The translations under genes were made by a program, and so were the position numbers. Shown here piece by piece: positions 24,940 to 37,608 of a stretch of DNA of 64,000 nucleotides (within the stretch, counting starts at the first letter, position 1; each line of letters begins with the position of its first letter). The DNA is from Pocillopora verrucosa (taxonomy: Eukaryota > Cnidaria > Anthozoa > Scleractinia > Pocilloporidae): assembly GCF_036669915.1 (NCBI RefSeq), contig NC_089320.1, positions 725,245-789,244 of the forward strand, read 5' to 3'. The notes beneath the pieces are model-generated. The model had not been told where the DNA came from, did not search any database, and saw nothing but the letters and a program-made list of their open reading frames with translations.

Positions 24940-27186
24940 GTTTTAAAGGAATAGTTTTCGTGCGAGTTCGCTGAATGTACGCGGGCCTAATAGCACAGAT
25001 ATGATATACACTTTGATCAAAATAAAATACTGTTTGGCAATTTTATTTATTCTTTTAGCTTTAGCTTCACCATTAAAATAATACTGACAACATCACAGGT
25101 TTGTGACTGATGATGATCATTAACTGACGTAGTACGTATCTATGAAACCACCGTTTACCTTTTATTTGCAATTTTACCTCGGGGTACAGGTAAAAAAAAG
25201 TCAGGTTTTTGCTCATTTGTTGCCTAAGAAAGATTAAGCGCTATTCGTTTGACCCTTTAACTCCCATAATTGGCTGAATTTCTCTTTAAAAATTTCTCTT
25301 TAAAAAAATCAATGAAGTAACGAGCGCACAAGAGATGGGAATAAAGAAAATAACAACAAGAGGATTATTTATTGGTTGATCGAATATCAAATTATCAAAA
25401 CCAATCCCATACAAATCTTATGACGGATAGTAAGGAGAAAGCCTGATGAAATCTTGGAAGTAAAAGGGTTGAATAATTGACAGAAAATGATCCCTCCTGA
25501 TAAATTTGCAGCAGGAAAAGGAAAACTTTTCACCTATGAAAAAAAACAATCAGAGCTATGTTGGATCCTGGTAAACGATGCTACTTATATCACTGGCAAA
25601 GAATAACAATACCCCCCAAACTCTCTAAAAGTCTCATCAAACCTCTATTTGCACCTCAAGAAACCAAAGCCGCCACTCGCAATTGAGAAATCATGGCCGC
25701 CATTTTTATTGTTTTGACACCCAATACGGCTGCTGTGACGTCATGTGATAACAACAAATAAGGACGTCCACAATGTCTCACCAAATGGGATGTAAATATT
25801 CGTGTGCGTATGGCAATGGTGTCGATGTGCGTTCAGCTAAGTAGACTTGAGAAGCATTGAGCTTTCAAAAAAAAAACTCTTATACGGTAAAAAGGTACTC
25901 AGAGATGGAAAACATTTTCTAGATATAACAACAGATTAGCCTTTACCAACTGCGGGAAAATATATGGCAGCTAAGGGGAATTTCCCATCATGTCTGGCTT
26001 ATAAAAAGATCTTGAATAGTCCAACTTACGAAGTCAGCAGGTGCTTCCATAGCAATCCCTTGCAATCCAAAACCTGAAGCGTGCCAATTCAGAGGATCCT
26101 AATAGAAAATGTACGCCTCTTCTTGTCACTGACCTCCCACCACGACAAAGCCTCTGGTGCATATTGTTACCTCAAAAGACACTGACGTAGTTTAAGAGCT
26201 AGATGTAATCTATATGCCACCATTTTGTTGTGATTTTCATCCCAGTTTATATATTTTCTTCACCTGTTCAAAGGTATTGCATTCTTACTATCAATAGGAG
26301 CTTGAACGATCCTTATTTTATTGAAGCTGGTGACGTACAAAAATAAATGACGTAGACAGATCTTTGGCACGTATTGTGTTCTTCGCTACAGGTTTTTATG
26401 AAAATTTCCACTCACTGTGATTATTTGGAGTATCCTATGATTTCGATTAAAATATCTCTATTAAAATTTCCTTTTTTAAATTCTGTTTGAAAAACTTTCG
26501 GTTTCCAGAGGTTACTAATCAGGAGTTTTCCACCTCACATGCATTCCACGGCAAACATTTCAAATAGAAAAATTTACCTGGCTTCTCGATTTTTTTTTGT
26601 ATGGTAATGATGTTCATAATATTTGAAATGGAAAGGGCACAAATGTTTCAAAAAATTGGAGATGACTTTTTGCTCATCTTAAAGAGCAATTTTATTATCT
26701 TTTTAAATAGTTTTTACGTGCGGAAGTTTGTGTTTATTTCACTCGGTTTTCATTATGCTTGTCTGTAAATCACTGTTGCTTTGACAGAAGAGGTAATTAT
26801 TGCGCTGTAGAAGAGATTCTATCATTTGATGAATGAGTCATTTTATTCATCCCAGAGAACATAGCGACATATTATTCCTTAAAATAAACTAAGGTCTGAT
26901 ACAAGATACACTGAATTTAGCGTTTTTTAATTCTTCCCAAGCAATAGTCAATCGGAAATTTTGCAACAACCACAATCCATGTTTGAAATCAAATATAATA
27001 AAATACACCTTCGGGCTCCTTCATCAGTAGATTAGCAACCACGCTCTCTATAATTTTTTTTTTCATTTGTGTCAAGTGTTTTCGTAAGTTCGTTTTCAAA
27101 TAATATTCAGAAATATTAACGAGAGGTATTTCCTCAGTTCTTTGAGAGATGCGAAACTGGGCCAGTTTCGGTTAATCTTTGTGGAA
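24940..27186. other. AT-rich intergenic stretch
   Basis: No gene supported. A GC-richer patch at 25650-25770 (catggccgccatttttattg and tgctgtgacgtcatg) contains a CRE-like TGACGTCA and could be a regulatory or repeat fragment. Confidence 0.35.
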
Positions 27187-27568
27187 TTAACATCTCTGAG
27201 CCGATATGTTGGAGACAGCATCAGCATTGATCCAGATTTCACTGCCACGACAACCTTTAGACTTTGTACACAATAAAAAAGGGCATTCAGTGCCTATCCG
27301 GTTTTCCACCAACGCAGTCCTGACCGGATTTACTTTTGTCTGCTCCTTTCCGCTCAGGGGTTCAGTCAACGATACTTCATGGAGAAAGCTGTGTCTTTTT
27401 ATCCAGTCGAACTTTCATTAACGGCCATCCCTTTTGATTCTCCAGGTATTCAGTCCACTCCTTTGCTCCTCGTTTAACTTCTTTGCAACTTTCCCCTTGC
27501 CACAACTGCAAAGGCCACTGAATAGCGTCCCGATCGACTTCTAAAGTATCCTCTGGGTACCCTTTTTT
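27187..27568 (-). pseudogene. Frameshifted coding fragment, unrecognised protein
   Basis: Two open frames abut on the minus strand. The first (27568-27377) follows a good acceptor (tttctctctgcttaccactaag) and reads KKGYPEDTLEVDRDAIQWPL, later EWTEYLENQKGWPLMKVRLD, ending at TGA. The second, one base off, continues with TEPLSGKEQTKVNPVRTALV and ends NISAQRC and TAA at 27187. The two read like one protein with composition unlike chance AT-rich frames. I do not recognise the family. It is either a decayed gene or exon, or an intact exon with an assembly error near 27380. No signal peptide is visible. Confidence 0.4.
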
Positions 27569-27569
27569 C

Positions 27570-29919
27570 TTAGTGGTAAGCAGAGAGAAACTTTGTTTGG
27601 GATGTGTTTCTCTAGCTGTTAGAATGTTTCACCTGATTACTACATGCCTATCAAAAAAGGTTTTAAAAAAAAAGAAAAAATAGAAGAAAGGAGAACGAAA
27701 GAAGGAACGAACAAAAGAACGAACTTGGCAAAATGATCTTCGCTTGAAAATCAAGGACTATGACCGAATTTAACTACTACATATGACAGAATGTACTGGT
27801 CGGGATATTTCAATCTTCCCAATCGCTTTCGACGATATGTTTACACCTTTTGGGAAAATTGTGGATGAACTTCATCAGAAGTTGTACAACTGGCAACCTG
27901 AAATGTTCCTCCCTCAAAAAGGGTTTGGCTGTTTATATCCCTTGTGCCGAGAAGCTAATTCAAACTTGAAAATGAAAGGAGAATTTGCCGCCTGAAACTA
28001 TTCATTGAAAAATGATTGGTTATGTCGTTCTAAATAGCTTCATTAAACGAAAAAAATTACAAAATTAGCCCCTAACCTCTTGGATTTATCGTTAGTCGCC
28101 CTTTCGTAAAATTCCTGCCAGGCTACCCTTTGGTATGGGTAATTGATGTATTTTTAGTAGGTTTTACTCTTGTCCTGGTCGTCTATATTTTGAAAAGCTA
28201 GTTTTATTATCCCTTGAGGAGCACAGGTTTGCTTTCTTTTTCTTTACTTCTTGCAATGTTTTTGGTATTTTCCTGTTTTTAGGAATGTTTGAAAAAAAAA
28301 ATTGGGAAAAAAAACCTGAGAGTTGTACCTCAGGATACAAAGAAATGGTTTATGAGGACCATAGGGAAGCATATGTGACAAATTTCCGATATAACTCGGT
28401 CACCTTGAACATTTTCATGTCCAGAATTTAAAAGTCAGAGAAAGCGTTAGAAACTAAGCCACCCACAAGAATCTTGTAGACATTGGTTGAATAAGAATCG
28501 TGATAGAACATTGAAAATGTCAAGCACTACCGCTGAGAATATGGTGACCAGTTCTACTTCCTTTTTATACATTTCTCTGTTTATTGACGTATGGTTTTGA
28601 TTCAGCCCTCATTTAAATAACACGCCAGCAGTATCAACTAAAAGATAAAATTTCTTTGCATGGGCGGAAAATAAAGTACATCCATAGCAACTTAAAGCAA
28701 GCCTTTAAGTTCACGCGCCTTAGCTTCTTGTAACATTGTCTCGTAGAAGATATTCGCAAGATCAAACTTTTTCATCACCTCCGTCCTTAATGGCTCTCCT
28801 TCTTTTATCTCCTTTTTCTGCATTCGCCTATTCTTTTATTCCTTATAACAGCCTGTTGTTTTGTTTCCATGCTTCGAATCTCTTCCAAACCTGTGAAGGG
28901 TAAATAGGAGTTTCATTATTTTTTAAAATTCATTGTCAACGTAGCGTAAAATGCAGCTCTGTTTTTTTTGCGAAAGAGTCCACACATGCCATATTTACGG
29001 CCATTATCATGGGTAATTTCTCTGTCTTTTGTACTCGGCGGTAAAGTAATATAACGCTCGGCCTTATTCTTTGTGCTTAACAGTTTCTTCGCATGCAGAG
29101 TTCACCGTCATCATCATGCGGGAGTTCCAAATGCTTTAATCCATTACAGGTCACTGTTTTCCAACTTCGTTTTGCTTTGTTTATTCACATGTTTGACATC
29201 AACTTCATATTTAAGTGTTTAAATGCAATCCATGAAATGACGAAAATATAACTTCTCTTCGACTTTTGAATGTCTTCAAGAATATCTTAGGTTTTTCTGT
29301 AATTTTTCATTGCAACAACAGAGTAAATTGGTTCTCTTTGTACTCAGTGGCAAGGAAGTTGAAAATACGAATCTAGTTCATAAATTGAGCTATGAATAAT
29401 TTTAAATCGCCTCTTTAATAGGCGTTAATTCAAGGACGATCGCTCAATGATGAAAAGCTTTGACAGAAAAATATATTATCGTGTGTTCGATCGATTCATG
29501 ATGTATCTTAAACGGGTAAAAGTTACTAGATTTTTAGCATAGCGTGAAAGTTGAGCTACGGCGTAGTTTATGAACAGAACTTAATGTTCAGATGGCAGAC
29601 AAAACGCGGATGTATTAGAATAAGATAAATGAGAAATATTTGAACGATAAAAGTATTAAGAGAAGTAGGGAGGTGCTGTTTTTTCAAGTTTAAAACATCG
29701 AAGAAAATGGGGGAAGGAATGCGACAAAAACATAGATTTAACGAAGGCGAAGTGTCGATGTGAATGTGGTTCTCATATTTTTACACAAGAAAATCATTTT
29801 TAGTCCAAGACTAGCTTACATTTTATTTTTGACAAAGGCATTAAATGTGACGGTTTCTAACTTGAATAACTTAAATTCGTTTTTAGCGTCTATCAGGTAT
29901 GGACAAAATAATAGATTCG
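27570..29919. other. AT-rich intergenic stretch
   Basis: It contains an open frame at 27783-27995 (+) encoding a 70-residue chain with GFGCLYPLCREAN. The CLYPLC spacing recalls the four-residue loops of precursors 8 and 9, but it has no signal peptide and no basic flanks. Nothing else is supported. Confidence 0.3.
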
Positions 29920-29943
29920 TTAGATTACAGAGGACGGAAAATT
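29920..29943 (-). CDS. Candidate terminal exon for precursor 5
   Basis: A strong acceptor (ctttaatctactttttttcag) precedes seven codons NFPSSVI and TAA in phase 0 with the donor at 30158. A second strong acceptor lies upstream, ending at about 29998 (tctttcacaacgcag); it would give a longer tail with two extra Cys. The choice cannot be made from sequence alone. Confidence 0.25.
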   Translation of the reverse strand, partial: NFPSSVI

Positions 29944-30158
29944 CTGAAAAAAAAGTAGATTAAAGAGAAAGCTGACAAAACATGTTGTGCAAAAGTCTTT
30001 CTGCGTTGTGAAAGAAAAGAAAACAAAAAAAAAACCCTGAAAACAACAGTGTAAACAACAAGAAAGCCATGCAAGGGCTAATGACAAGTGCCCGACTTGA
30101 AATGATTATTTTAAAAGCTTTCCCTCAATATTATCTAATTGAAATATGCAGATCTTAC

Positions 30159-30353
30159 CCCTCGTTCCTTGCAACACTTGAACGATGTCATTCCACAAAA
30201 GCAAGCTAAAGTGGATTGACCCGAAAGACTTTTCTGTTTGTGACTGCCATCTCCACTTCCTAGGAACTCGTCATTCCCAGCTATTTTAAAAGCTAATGAA
30301 GGTGATGAGATTAGGAAAAGGAACGCTAAGAGGACAAATTTTGTCGAAAACAT
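30159..30353 (-). CDS. Secreted Cys-loop peptide precursor 5 (CFCGMTSFKCC), exon 1
   Basis: ATG at 30353, 65 codons. The signal peptide is MFSTKFVLLAFLFLISSPSLA. The propeptide (KIAGNDEFLGSGDGSHKQKS) is unrelated in detail to that of precursor 4, but the loop region ACFCGMTSFKCCKERG keeps C-x-C-G-x-T-S-x-K-C-C exactly. Four Cys allow two disulfides or one ring plus an intermolecular bond. The donor GGG/GTAAGA follows in phase 0. No dibasic site stands before the loop, so the mature N-terminus is unclear. Precursor 4 is on the opposite strand, convergent with this gene, so the pair may be an inverted duplicate. TATA box at 30467-30474. Confidence 0.75.
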
Positions 30354-30466
30354 CTCAAAGTTTTCTTTCTGAAGGAAAAATTTTTAGAGGAAAGTTTGGA
30401 TAGATATTGAATCGAAAAGACCTGAGTGGTTTGTTGGTTGATCCAAAATTTTGTCCTTTTCCTTTC

Positions 30467-30474
30467 GTTTATAT
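30467..30474 (-). promoter_or_regulatory. TATA box of precursor 5
   Basis: ATATAAAC on the minus strand, about 115 bases before the ATG at 30353. Confidence 0.5.
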
Positions 30475-30499
30475 GCTTTTTGAAACTGCAGGTGCGTTC

Positions 30500-33400
30500 C
30501 TCTTTAAAAGGCATGGGCGGAATTTGGCTTTGATATATTTTTTCGTTTGTTTGGGAAATCTCTTACATTCCTCATAAAAACGAGTGTCTCTAAGTGTGGC
30601 CACGATACGAAACGATCTAAACTTCATCAATTGTCATTAGCAGCAGCGTTATATTATCTACCCACTACCCCTTCCGAAGCACTTTACAGCTTTTGTACGC
30701 TGATTCAAAAGGTCAAGGAATGAATAATTACTTCCTATTGGACTGATCAAAGGACTACAGAAACAGATGAAGCATTGCATTGGGTTTCTATCTGTTGCAA
30801 AACCAAAAAAAAAAATGTTGTAAATAAACCACACACTACATCACTGTTTTTATTGACACTTCCTTAACTGAAGATGAAGGCAGATTGCAGCTGATGGGAA
30901 TGTTGTGTTGAAAATGCACAAGTCAATATTATTAGTTTTGATGAACTGAAGTTACACAACTCATCAAAAAAAAAAAGAAATTTATACTAGCTTAAAAGGC
31001 AGATTTTATAGTTTTACTTAATTCTGGAGCGTCACACTTCGACAGAGAAATATTCAAGATGCATTTGAGGAAAATGTTGTTTACAATGTTTTTGCACACA
31101 AAAGAACTGCAGATGTAATAGTCCGTAAGTATTTTGGAAAGGAAGCATCATTTGATGATAGAGCAGTAAAAAAGCGGACATTACCAAATAAGCTTTTGTT
31201 TCGTTCCCAATTAGAGGAGTGCATTTTCAAAAAGTTTGGCCTTTGATTTCATCCAGTTTAGCGTTTTCTTCTCAAATGTTTGGCATCACTTAAAATTTTG
31301 AATTTCAAGAGCTCATTTAGTGAAATGTTCGGCGAAGTGATCGTTAATAAATAGCATTTAGGTTGTCGAAACGAAACGGCAGAATGTTTTATCCTTAGGG
31401 GGAGTGTGTTTTTCGTTTTAAACGGGATACAGAACCTCGTGATGTCAATACTGAGTATCAAAGGTTTATGAAAACAGGAAATATTAGCTTTCCAATACTA
31501 TCATTTTCTTTTCAGCACTAAGGCAGGAGGTAAGTATCTACAAATATAACATAGTAAGCGGGAGGTCGACACGACTTGACAAACTTGAATCAAATCGTCT
31601 TCTTGCCTTCGATGCGCAACAGTGAAACATGAAACCAATAATCGTCCTTATAAGCCAAAAAGAGGTAGAAGCTTTTTTCATCTTAATTCAATTTTTTCTG
31701 TATCTTAAACTAGATGCATTTCGGAACGAGAAATTGAAAATTCTGAGCTGAAGTAAATGGCTGTGTTGTTTTCGACGTCACTGTTGTTTTTCAATATAAA
31801 TGATGTTAATGTTACTTGTGCTTGCCTGACGATCACTTAAAATCTTAGGGCTGTTCTTCAATGGATTATACAGAAAAAAAAGTGTCTGCCCTAATCAATG
31901 AAAGGATACGAGTATGATTGTATGATTATAAACATAACAAATATGCGCTTCAAAATATTTTGTAAACTTATATCCCTAACCTTGTGTCGTGGGGAAGAGT
32001 GGGCAGTCCAAAACGAGATTCAATTGTATTTGAACCGAGAAAACAAAGTTTTGAACATTTGATCTGTGAGTATTCCAAAAGATGAAAGTCAAGAGCAAGA
32101 ACGTTAAACCATTGCATTCCCACTTTATCATTTTTAGGCGAAATTTAAATGATAGTTTGTCAAATAATGAAATTGGTTGGTTGCGTTTCTTGATAATGCG
32201 AAATTGGGTGAGTGAAAACAAAATCGTGTGATTGGGCGATCAGGATACAATCGACCTAAAACTGATGCTGTGCCGTAGAGAAAGAGATTTTTTTTCTGAC
32301 CAACACTCTCTTTCAATAATAATAATATTCATAGAAGAATACCAAGCGTCTGATAAAATTTTGTTCGGTCTTGTTAACGATTTTTTAAAAAAAGACTTGA
32401 TCAATGGAGTAACGACCGATTATCTTAAGCCCAGGCAGCGTACACAGCATCTAAAACACTTCTAGAAAATGAAACTCAATTGCTTCTTAAGTTGCTCACA
32501 TATATTCATATTATGAGAAGGTGGTCGAACACAATCATTCCTTTTTTTTAAGTAGTATATACTTAAGCAACCCTATCAAGTTCGTCCATGCTATCGAAGG
32601 GCTAAGTAAAAATTATGACGCTAACCGCGTTTTGAGATGCTATAGTGAAGCCCAAAATTCTGAATTGCCTTCAAACGTGCTTGAAATTCGACTTTGCATG
32701 CCGCTATTTTTAATATTTCCAAGCAATCTAGCCGCTTTCCTGTGATTTACCAAAGTCTCAACTTTTCGATTCCTTTTCAACCTCTCGATGTTCTGTTTTG
32801 GCGACAAGGAGCAGCTGTGTGAACCATGGGTCATGGTTCTCGTAAATAGAGGTTAAATCTTGTACGTCATACTACCATGGCAAGCGTGACCACATCACTG
32901 AGTTCTTTTTTATAATGCGGTGTCCTACTCGAACAAAATATTATAAGGCTCTAAGCTTTTTTCTCTTCAGAATCTCACATTTTATGTAGTAAGTATTAAA
33001 TTTTTATAGATACGTTCCACTTTCGGAGATGGAATTTTTTTGGTTTTTAATAAAAGAGATGCATGAGCGAGAATGGGTAAGGAGACTCGGAAAACGACAC
33101 CTTTTGCCTCGCGATGGTTTATAAAAGGCGATCGTTCTGATGTCGACGAGTTTTTTTGTCGGAAGAAACTGCGGTGCTGCGTCCGTGGGAGAGTGTAATA
33201 GGGTAATTAAGTATTGTCAAGTGAGTTGATAACGTAAATTGGCCGCCTTAAAGAGTTTCAAAGCTGACATTTCGCTGACTGCAAATTATTCAATCTCACT
33301 TTGTGCAAAGTAAGGAAAATAATAATAAAAAAAGACCAAAGCAAAAATAAAACGAGTAATAGTAAATAAATGAACAAACTGAAAACTTATATTTGAATCT

Positions 33401-34255
33401 TTGAATTTTGCCCATCTATTAACCATGGCCCTAAAACGTGCCACGAGGGAGTGAATAGAATAAGTGATTTTTATTTTTCTTAGAAATTACATCGCTGTTT
33501 GCTACGTTAAGCTAACCGGCTCTTTCCACGCTGATCAAGGCTGAGTAACTCTTTGGTTTGAAGATTTCTACAGGTCATGTTTATCCTCTCGGATGTATAC
33601 GTCCCTTGCGTTGATGCTTTTCTTCTAAAATGAATTGAAATAGTTAAATGATAACATGAAAATAACTTGACCATTTAAGACCAAGTTTTAGTTTCATTTT
33701 CATAGAAAATGAACCAAAAGAAAATGACGAGGAGAAAACCAAAACACGGACAAGGCACTTTACGATCGTCTCTGCAACTTTGCTCACAGAATTCACATAT
33801 TCCTTCATCTTTCCCTTTCTTTCTTTCGCCTGCGGAAAATTCAGTGTCATGACCTAGTGGAGTTTTGATCTACCGTGTAGCAAGAAGGTTTGGCAAGAGC
33901 TGAATTTTTTGGATTGGCGCCATTTTGAGTATTGGGAGCATTTCTGCATGTCTCACATTTCTGTTGAGGACTTCTTTGCAAGTTTCATCGAGTTATTAGA
34001 TAATCTAAAGTCCTGTTGCAATGTCTCCTTTGTGAAAATAGCATGATGGAATTTCGAATACGAACAGGAAGGCAAGAAGGTAATGTTTCTTTTTATATAA
34101 GAGTGCGAAGAATTACGTTTTCGAACAGTTGGAGCCTAACAATTCGAATCCGTTCCGAGATTAAAAAAAAAAAAGACAACAACAACAACGTGTGGGGTAC
34201 TTTGTGCTTTAAGAAAGATGTAATGAGAAGGTACTTTGACGTGCATTAATTCACC
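30500..34255. other. AT-rich intergenic stretch
   Basis: Apart from the dispersed repeat at 33165-33290 and a possible exon of precursor 6 (33644-33834), no gene is supported. That possible exon follows gaattttccgcag and begins AKERKGKMKEY in phase 0. Confidence 0.35.
33165..33290. repeat. Dispersed repeat copy 2
   Basis: It repeats the ordered blocks of 242-410 (aaactgcggtgctgcgtc, gttgataa, ttggccgcc, tcaaagctgac). The 3' hairpin is deleted: after agctgacatttcg it jumps to ctgactgc. Confidence 0.6.
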
Positions 34256-34261
34256 AGTTAC

Positions 34262-34417
34262 CTGTAAATGTGACCTTCTTCTCGCAACGCGACATTTTTT
34301 CCATCCATGGATGCCGCAAGCGCGAGGAAACAGTAAGGGAACCTTCTCCGATATTTCATTGCCTGTAATACTTGATGTTACGGCTATTATAACCAATAAA
34401 ACCAGCAACCTTGCCAT
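34262..34417 (-). CDS. Secreted Cys-loop peptide precursor 6 (CGIHGWKKC), exon 1
   Basis: ATG at 34417, 52 codons, the shortest of the family. The signal peptide is MARLLVLLVIIAVTSSITG. A very short propeptide (NEISEKVPLLFPR) leads straight to the loop ACGIHGWKKC with seven residues between the Cys, then RVARRRSHLQ. The donor CAG/GTAACT follows in phase 0. F-P-R-x-C-G-x-H-x-W is shared with precursor 7 at 38915-39148, its head-to-head neighbour 4.5 kb away, so the two are recent relatives. The single Arg before the loop and RRR after it suggest trimming to a ring peptide. Terminal exon not settled. Confidence 0.74.
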
Positions 34418-34479
34418 GTCCGTTTTGGTGAAGCTGTAATAAATTGACCGTTGATTTTGGTAAGTGATATTACCTCTCG

Positions 34480-34488
34480 TTTTATATC
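34480..34488 (-). promoter_or_regulatory. TATA box of precursor 6
   Basis: The minus strand reads gcgatataaaacg, 65-70 bases before the ATG. The same gatataaa core occurs before precursor 9. Confidence 0.55.
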
Positions 34489-35649
34489 GCTTTTATCTGA
34501 AATTAGATGCTTCCTTATCGTGGATGTTATCCAACGAGAGTGATCCATTTTGCTATCTTCGGAACTACGATCGATTTCTTAATTAGCACGATAACGTATG
34601 TTTGTGGTATCAGATGATGCATTATGCGATACACATTGAGCATTTGTCATGAAAAACCTAACAAGAATTGAGTTAAGTTATCGTTCATCGCTCACAGACC
34701 AAAGTGGAACATTCGCGAACATTTTGCGGAGGAAAGGAAATGAAGCCTTTGCACCGTGAAAGAGGTTTTTTTTCTTTACTTTTTTAATTCATTCAAGTCA
34801 TCCTCTCGAAAGATTTCGCTTTTATTTCATTTTTTACTACTTTGGAGCTTTCCTATGATTTAAAACATTTCAAAAATTATTGTATTTTTTTTATCTTGCC
34901 AAAAAGGTTTTATTCGAAGATTCTCAGCTCACTTCTAAGAATAGCTAAACAAGAAATGATTTTCTTTTCATGATAATGTTTATGCTTTCATCAAAAATTT
35001 TCGTTAAGTTTAAACTTTATCTACCGTGATATTACGAGCATTTCATTGGCTATATTTGTTTTTGTATCTATTTTTATCTTTAGGAATCGCCAGTTCCTTC
35101 TAAGAAACAATCTGTGTAAAATCCTCGAGATCTCGTGTGACAAACCATCTGGTCAACTTATCTAGATATCTTCCGGCTCCTATTTCTCTGGGCGGCGGTA
35201 AATCATTTATGCTCGTAGGTAGGAGTGGCAATTTTTTGATAATTTCCATCACAGAGGATAATTTCTAGTTAGTCTTTATAATACGACTTCAATAAAAGCT
35301 AAAAACTTTCGAAGAATTCAGAATTAACTGTTTGTGCGTCTGTGTGTTTGGAACGAATCAAAACATTTTGAAATAAACTAAGGATGGAGTATCAGGTCGC
35401 ACAGTCTTTTTTGGCCGATTAAGACCACAGCAAAGTCGCTTATAATTGATTTTTTTAATAATCAGGTGGATAACCAGATTTTCGGTTAGCTGCATTAGTT
35501 TACGTATTCCTGTCAAACGATTTAGCAATACTCGTGACAGTGTGCGGTAAAAATTCCGTGCGCTTGCAGGGATGTTACTAATGCAAAGATACTAAGAAGT
35601 TCAGGATTTGATGGTAATTTGCTTAAATATTGGTCAGTTTATATTCTCA

Positions 35650-35757
35650 TTCCTTACTCCCAATTCTTCCTTTTCCATTTCCTATTCCTCATACCCCATT
35701 CCTCCCTTCCATTCCCAATTCCTATTCCCCATTCCCCACCCTCATTCCTCATTTTCC
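35650..35757 (+). repeat. Degenerate ATTCC-type satellite
   Basis: Repeated variants of attccc, cattcc and cctattcc run for about 110 bases, as in a decayed pentamer or hexamer satellite. Confidence 0.7.
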
Positions 35758-35920
35758 TGCTCGCAGGTTATTTGTTTATGCGCTTTATTTAGCAATAATT
35801 AACCCCTCTTATGGAAACTCCAAATTCGCGACGCGAACACTTTTTGGGAGATACTTTAGTACGAAGGGAGGATAAAAGGGATTGACTGGGACATGTCGCT
35901 GATTCTTTTTCTTACTTCAG

Positions 35921-36121
35921 GCGGGATCAGAAGTCATTTTGAGCCAAGAAAAAAATAATCCAATTCTACCATGCTACCAGAGGAATTTGGATGCTTTTTT
36001 TTCCTTCCGTACAAGGCTACGAGATACATGGGAGGAAGGGCTCCTTATGGAGGTTCAGTTTCCCACAACAACCGTTAGAATATCCACCACAATTCAAACA
36101 AAATGCTGTAGCGTAACCTAA
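35921..36121 (+). other. Exon-like open frame A
   Basis: A strong acceptor (gattctttttcttacttcag) is followed in phase 0 by 66 open codons and TAA. The chain includes SQEKNNPILPCYQRNLDAFF and RLRDTWEEGLLMEVQFP and ends KCCSVT. No matching upstream exon was found. It could be the 3' exon of an unlisted plus-strand gene. Confidence 0.25.
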
Positions 36122-37476
36122 CGTTCATATACTGCGAAGCTGGAATCACGCATCGGTTATTTATACGAGTGCGCATGTACGGAATACGTGTTACTTCTGT
36201 GCAAGTCATAAGGTTAAATTAGCTGCTTCTTGGATGTGACTTTTCTTTCTTCGCTTTCGCTTGGAGAGCGAATCGATAGGATGAAAAGAAAGACAAAAAG
36301 AGAGGTACGAAGAAAGATGGAAAATCAGCTTCCCCTGTCAAAATTTCTTTGAAAACTGAATAGATATTACATGTGAACGTACATTTTGCCATAGATGGCC
36401 AAATCATGAGGAGACATGTCAAATTTGGCAAGTCGGCCACTTATTGATTCCCAAATATTCTTTATCCAATACCTCGCAGAAATAAACCAATTGTTAAGAA
36501 TTTTCCTTTGGTCTCTAGACTAAACAATGTTAGTAACCGATGATTGCTTTCACACGAGTCACCGACCTGTGAAATATGATATATATATATATGTATATAT
36601 GAAAAGTGTCTCTCAGTTGCCCATAATTAAACTGAATAAAAATTAAATTCTTTGTTCTTTATAAAGTCCTGATGGTAGTTCTGTCAGTCAGTATTGAGAG
36701 GTCAATTGTTCTAAAAAAACCACCTGATTCAAGGAATGAATCAGTAAAATACGATTATCACCAAGTACACCTGATGGGTAAGAAAAAACAGAAAAGTGAT
36801 TTATAGTCTCACGTCACTTTTTTTTTATCAAAATGGAGAAAATAATTCACTTCTCCTGCAAAAGTATTATGCTAGACGCGTCATAGGGACGCCAAATTAT
36901 ATATATGCGGACACAAATGCTAAAGTGAAGATTAATGTGCCAAAAAAGTAATTATTTTTGCCATCTGGCGTTGAATGGATTTATAGTTAAATATTGTCAG
37001 AAAACTGAAAAATACTTAGTAAATAACACCAATTGAAATCCTTTTTTACGCAAAGCAAATAATCATGCCAAAGAAAAATGCGCAAGATGAAAAGTAAGCG
37101 TAAAGTCATAGAGCTCGGTCAAAGACCATTATTTTGCCCCAAGACAAATGCCTTTTTTAGATTATTCTCCAGATTTCGTTGTCTGCTCCTAACAGTAACT
37201 TTGAAGAAAAATAAAGTCATATAACTGATTTTTGAGAACTCCTGCCGAGATTTTGCGAATATGGTCGAGAACAATAGTAAATGAAAAGTTACTTTGTTGA
37301 CCGTGAATACTGCGAGGATTTTAGCTTGGTGGATAAGATAAACCAAATTTACGAATTGACGGTAATGGTAGGCCGAATTTTGTAAAAAGTAAATGAATGA
37401 AATACCGCTAATGGAGTTCTTAAGAGTAAAGGTCAGTCATTTCAACGCTGCTGTATTTTTTCCAACCCCTTTGTAG

Positions 37477-37608
37477 GATCACTACGGGAAGACGCGATCC
37501 AGCAAGAAAGCCTTGAGGGGTTACGAAGCACCCACGCCACAACTGATGAGGAAAGCTTTATGTCTACAAGGAAGACCGCCTCGTTGTTCCATTTGCATGG
37601 GGCCATAA
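37477..37608 (+). other. Exon-like open frame B
   Basis: The acceptor tgtattttttccaaccccttttgtag-like tract ends at 37476. Phase 0 gives 43 codons, including KTRSSKKALRGYEAPTPQLM and ending QGRPPRCSICMGP and TAA. A second frame (phase 1) is also open for about 65 codons, which weakens either reading. The basic, Cys-containing C-terminus is suggestive of a peptide tail, but no first exon was found upstream. Confidence 0.25.

Noticed and set aside
27783..27995. CLYPLC-containing frame as a peptide precursor
   Set aside because: No signal peptide, no flanking basic cleavage sites and no donor after the Cys pair.
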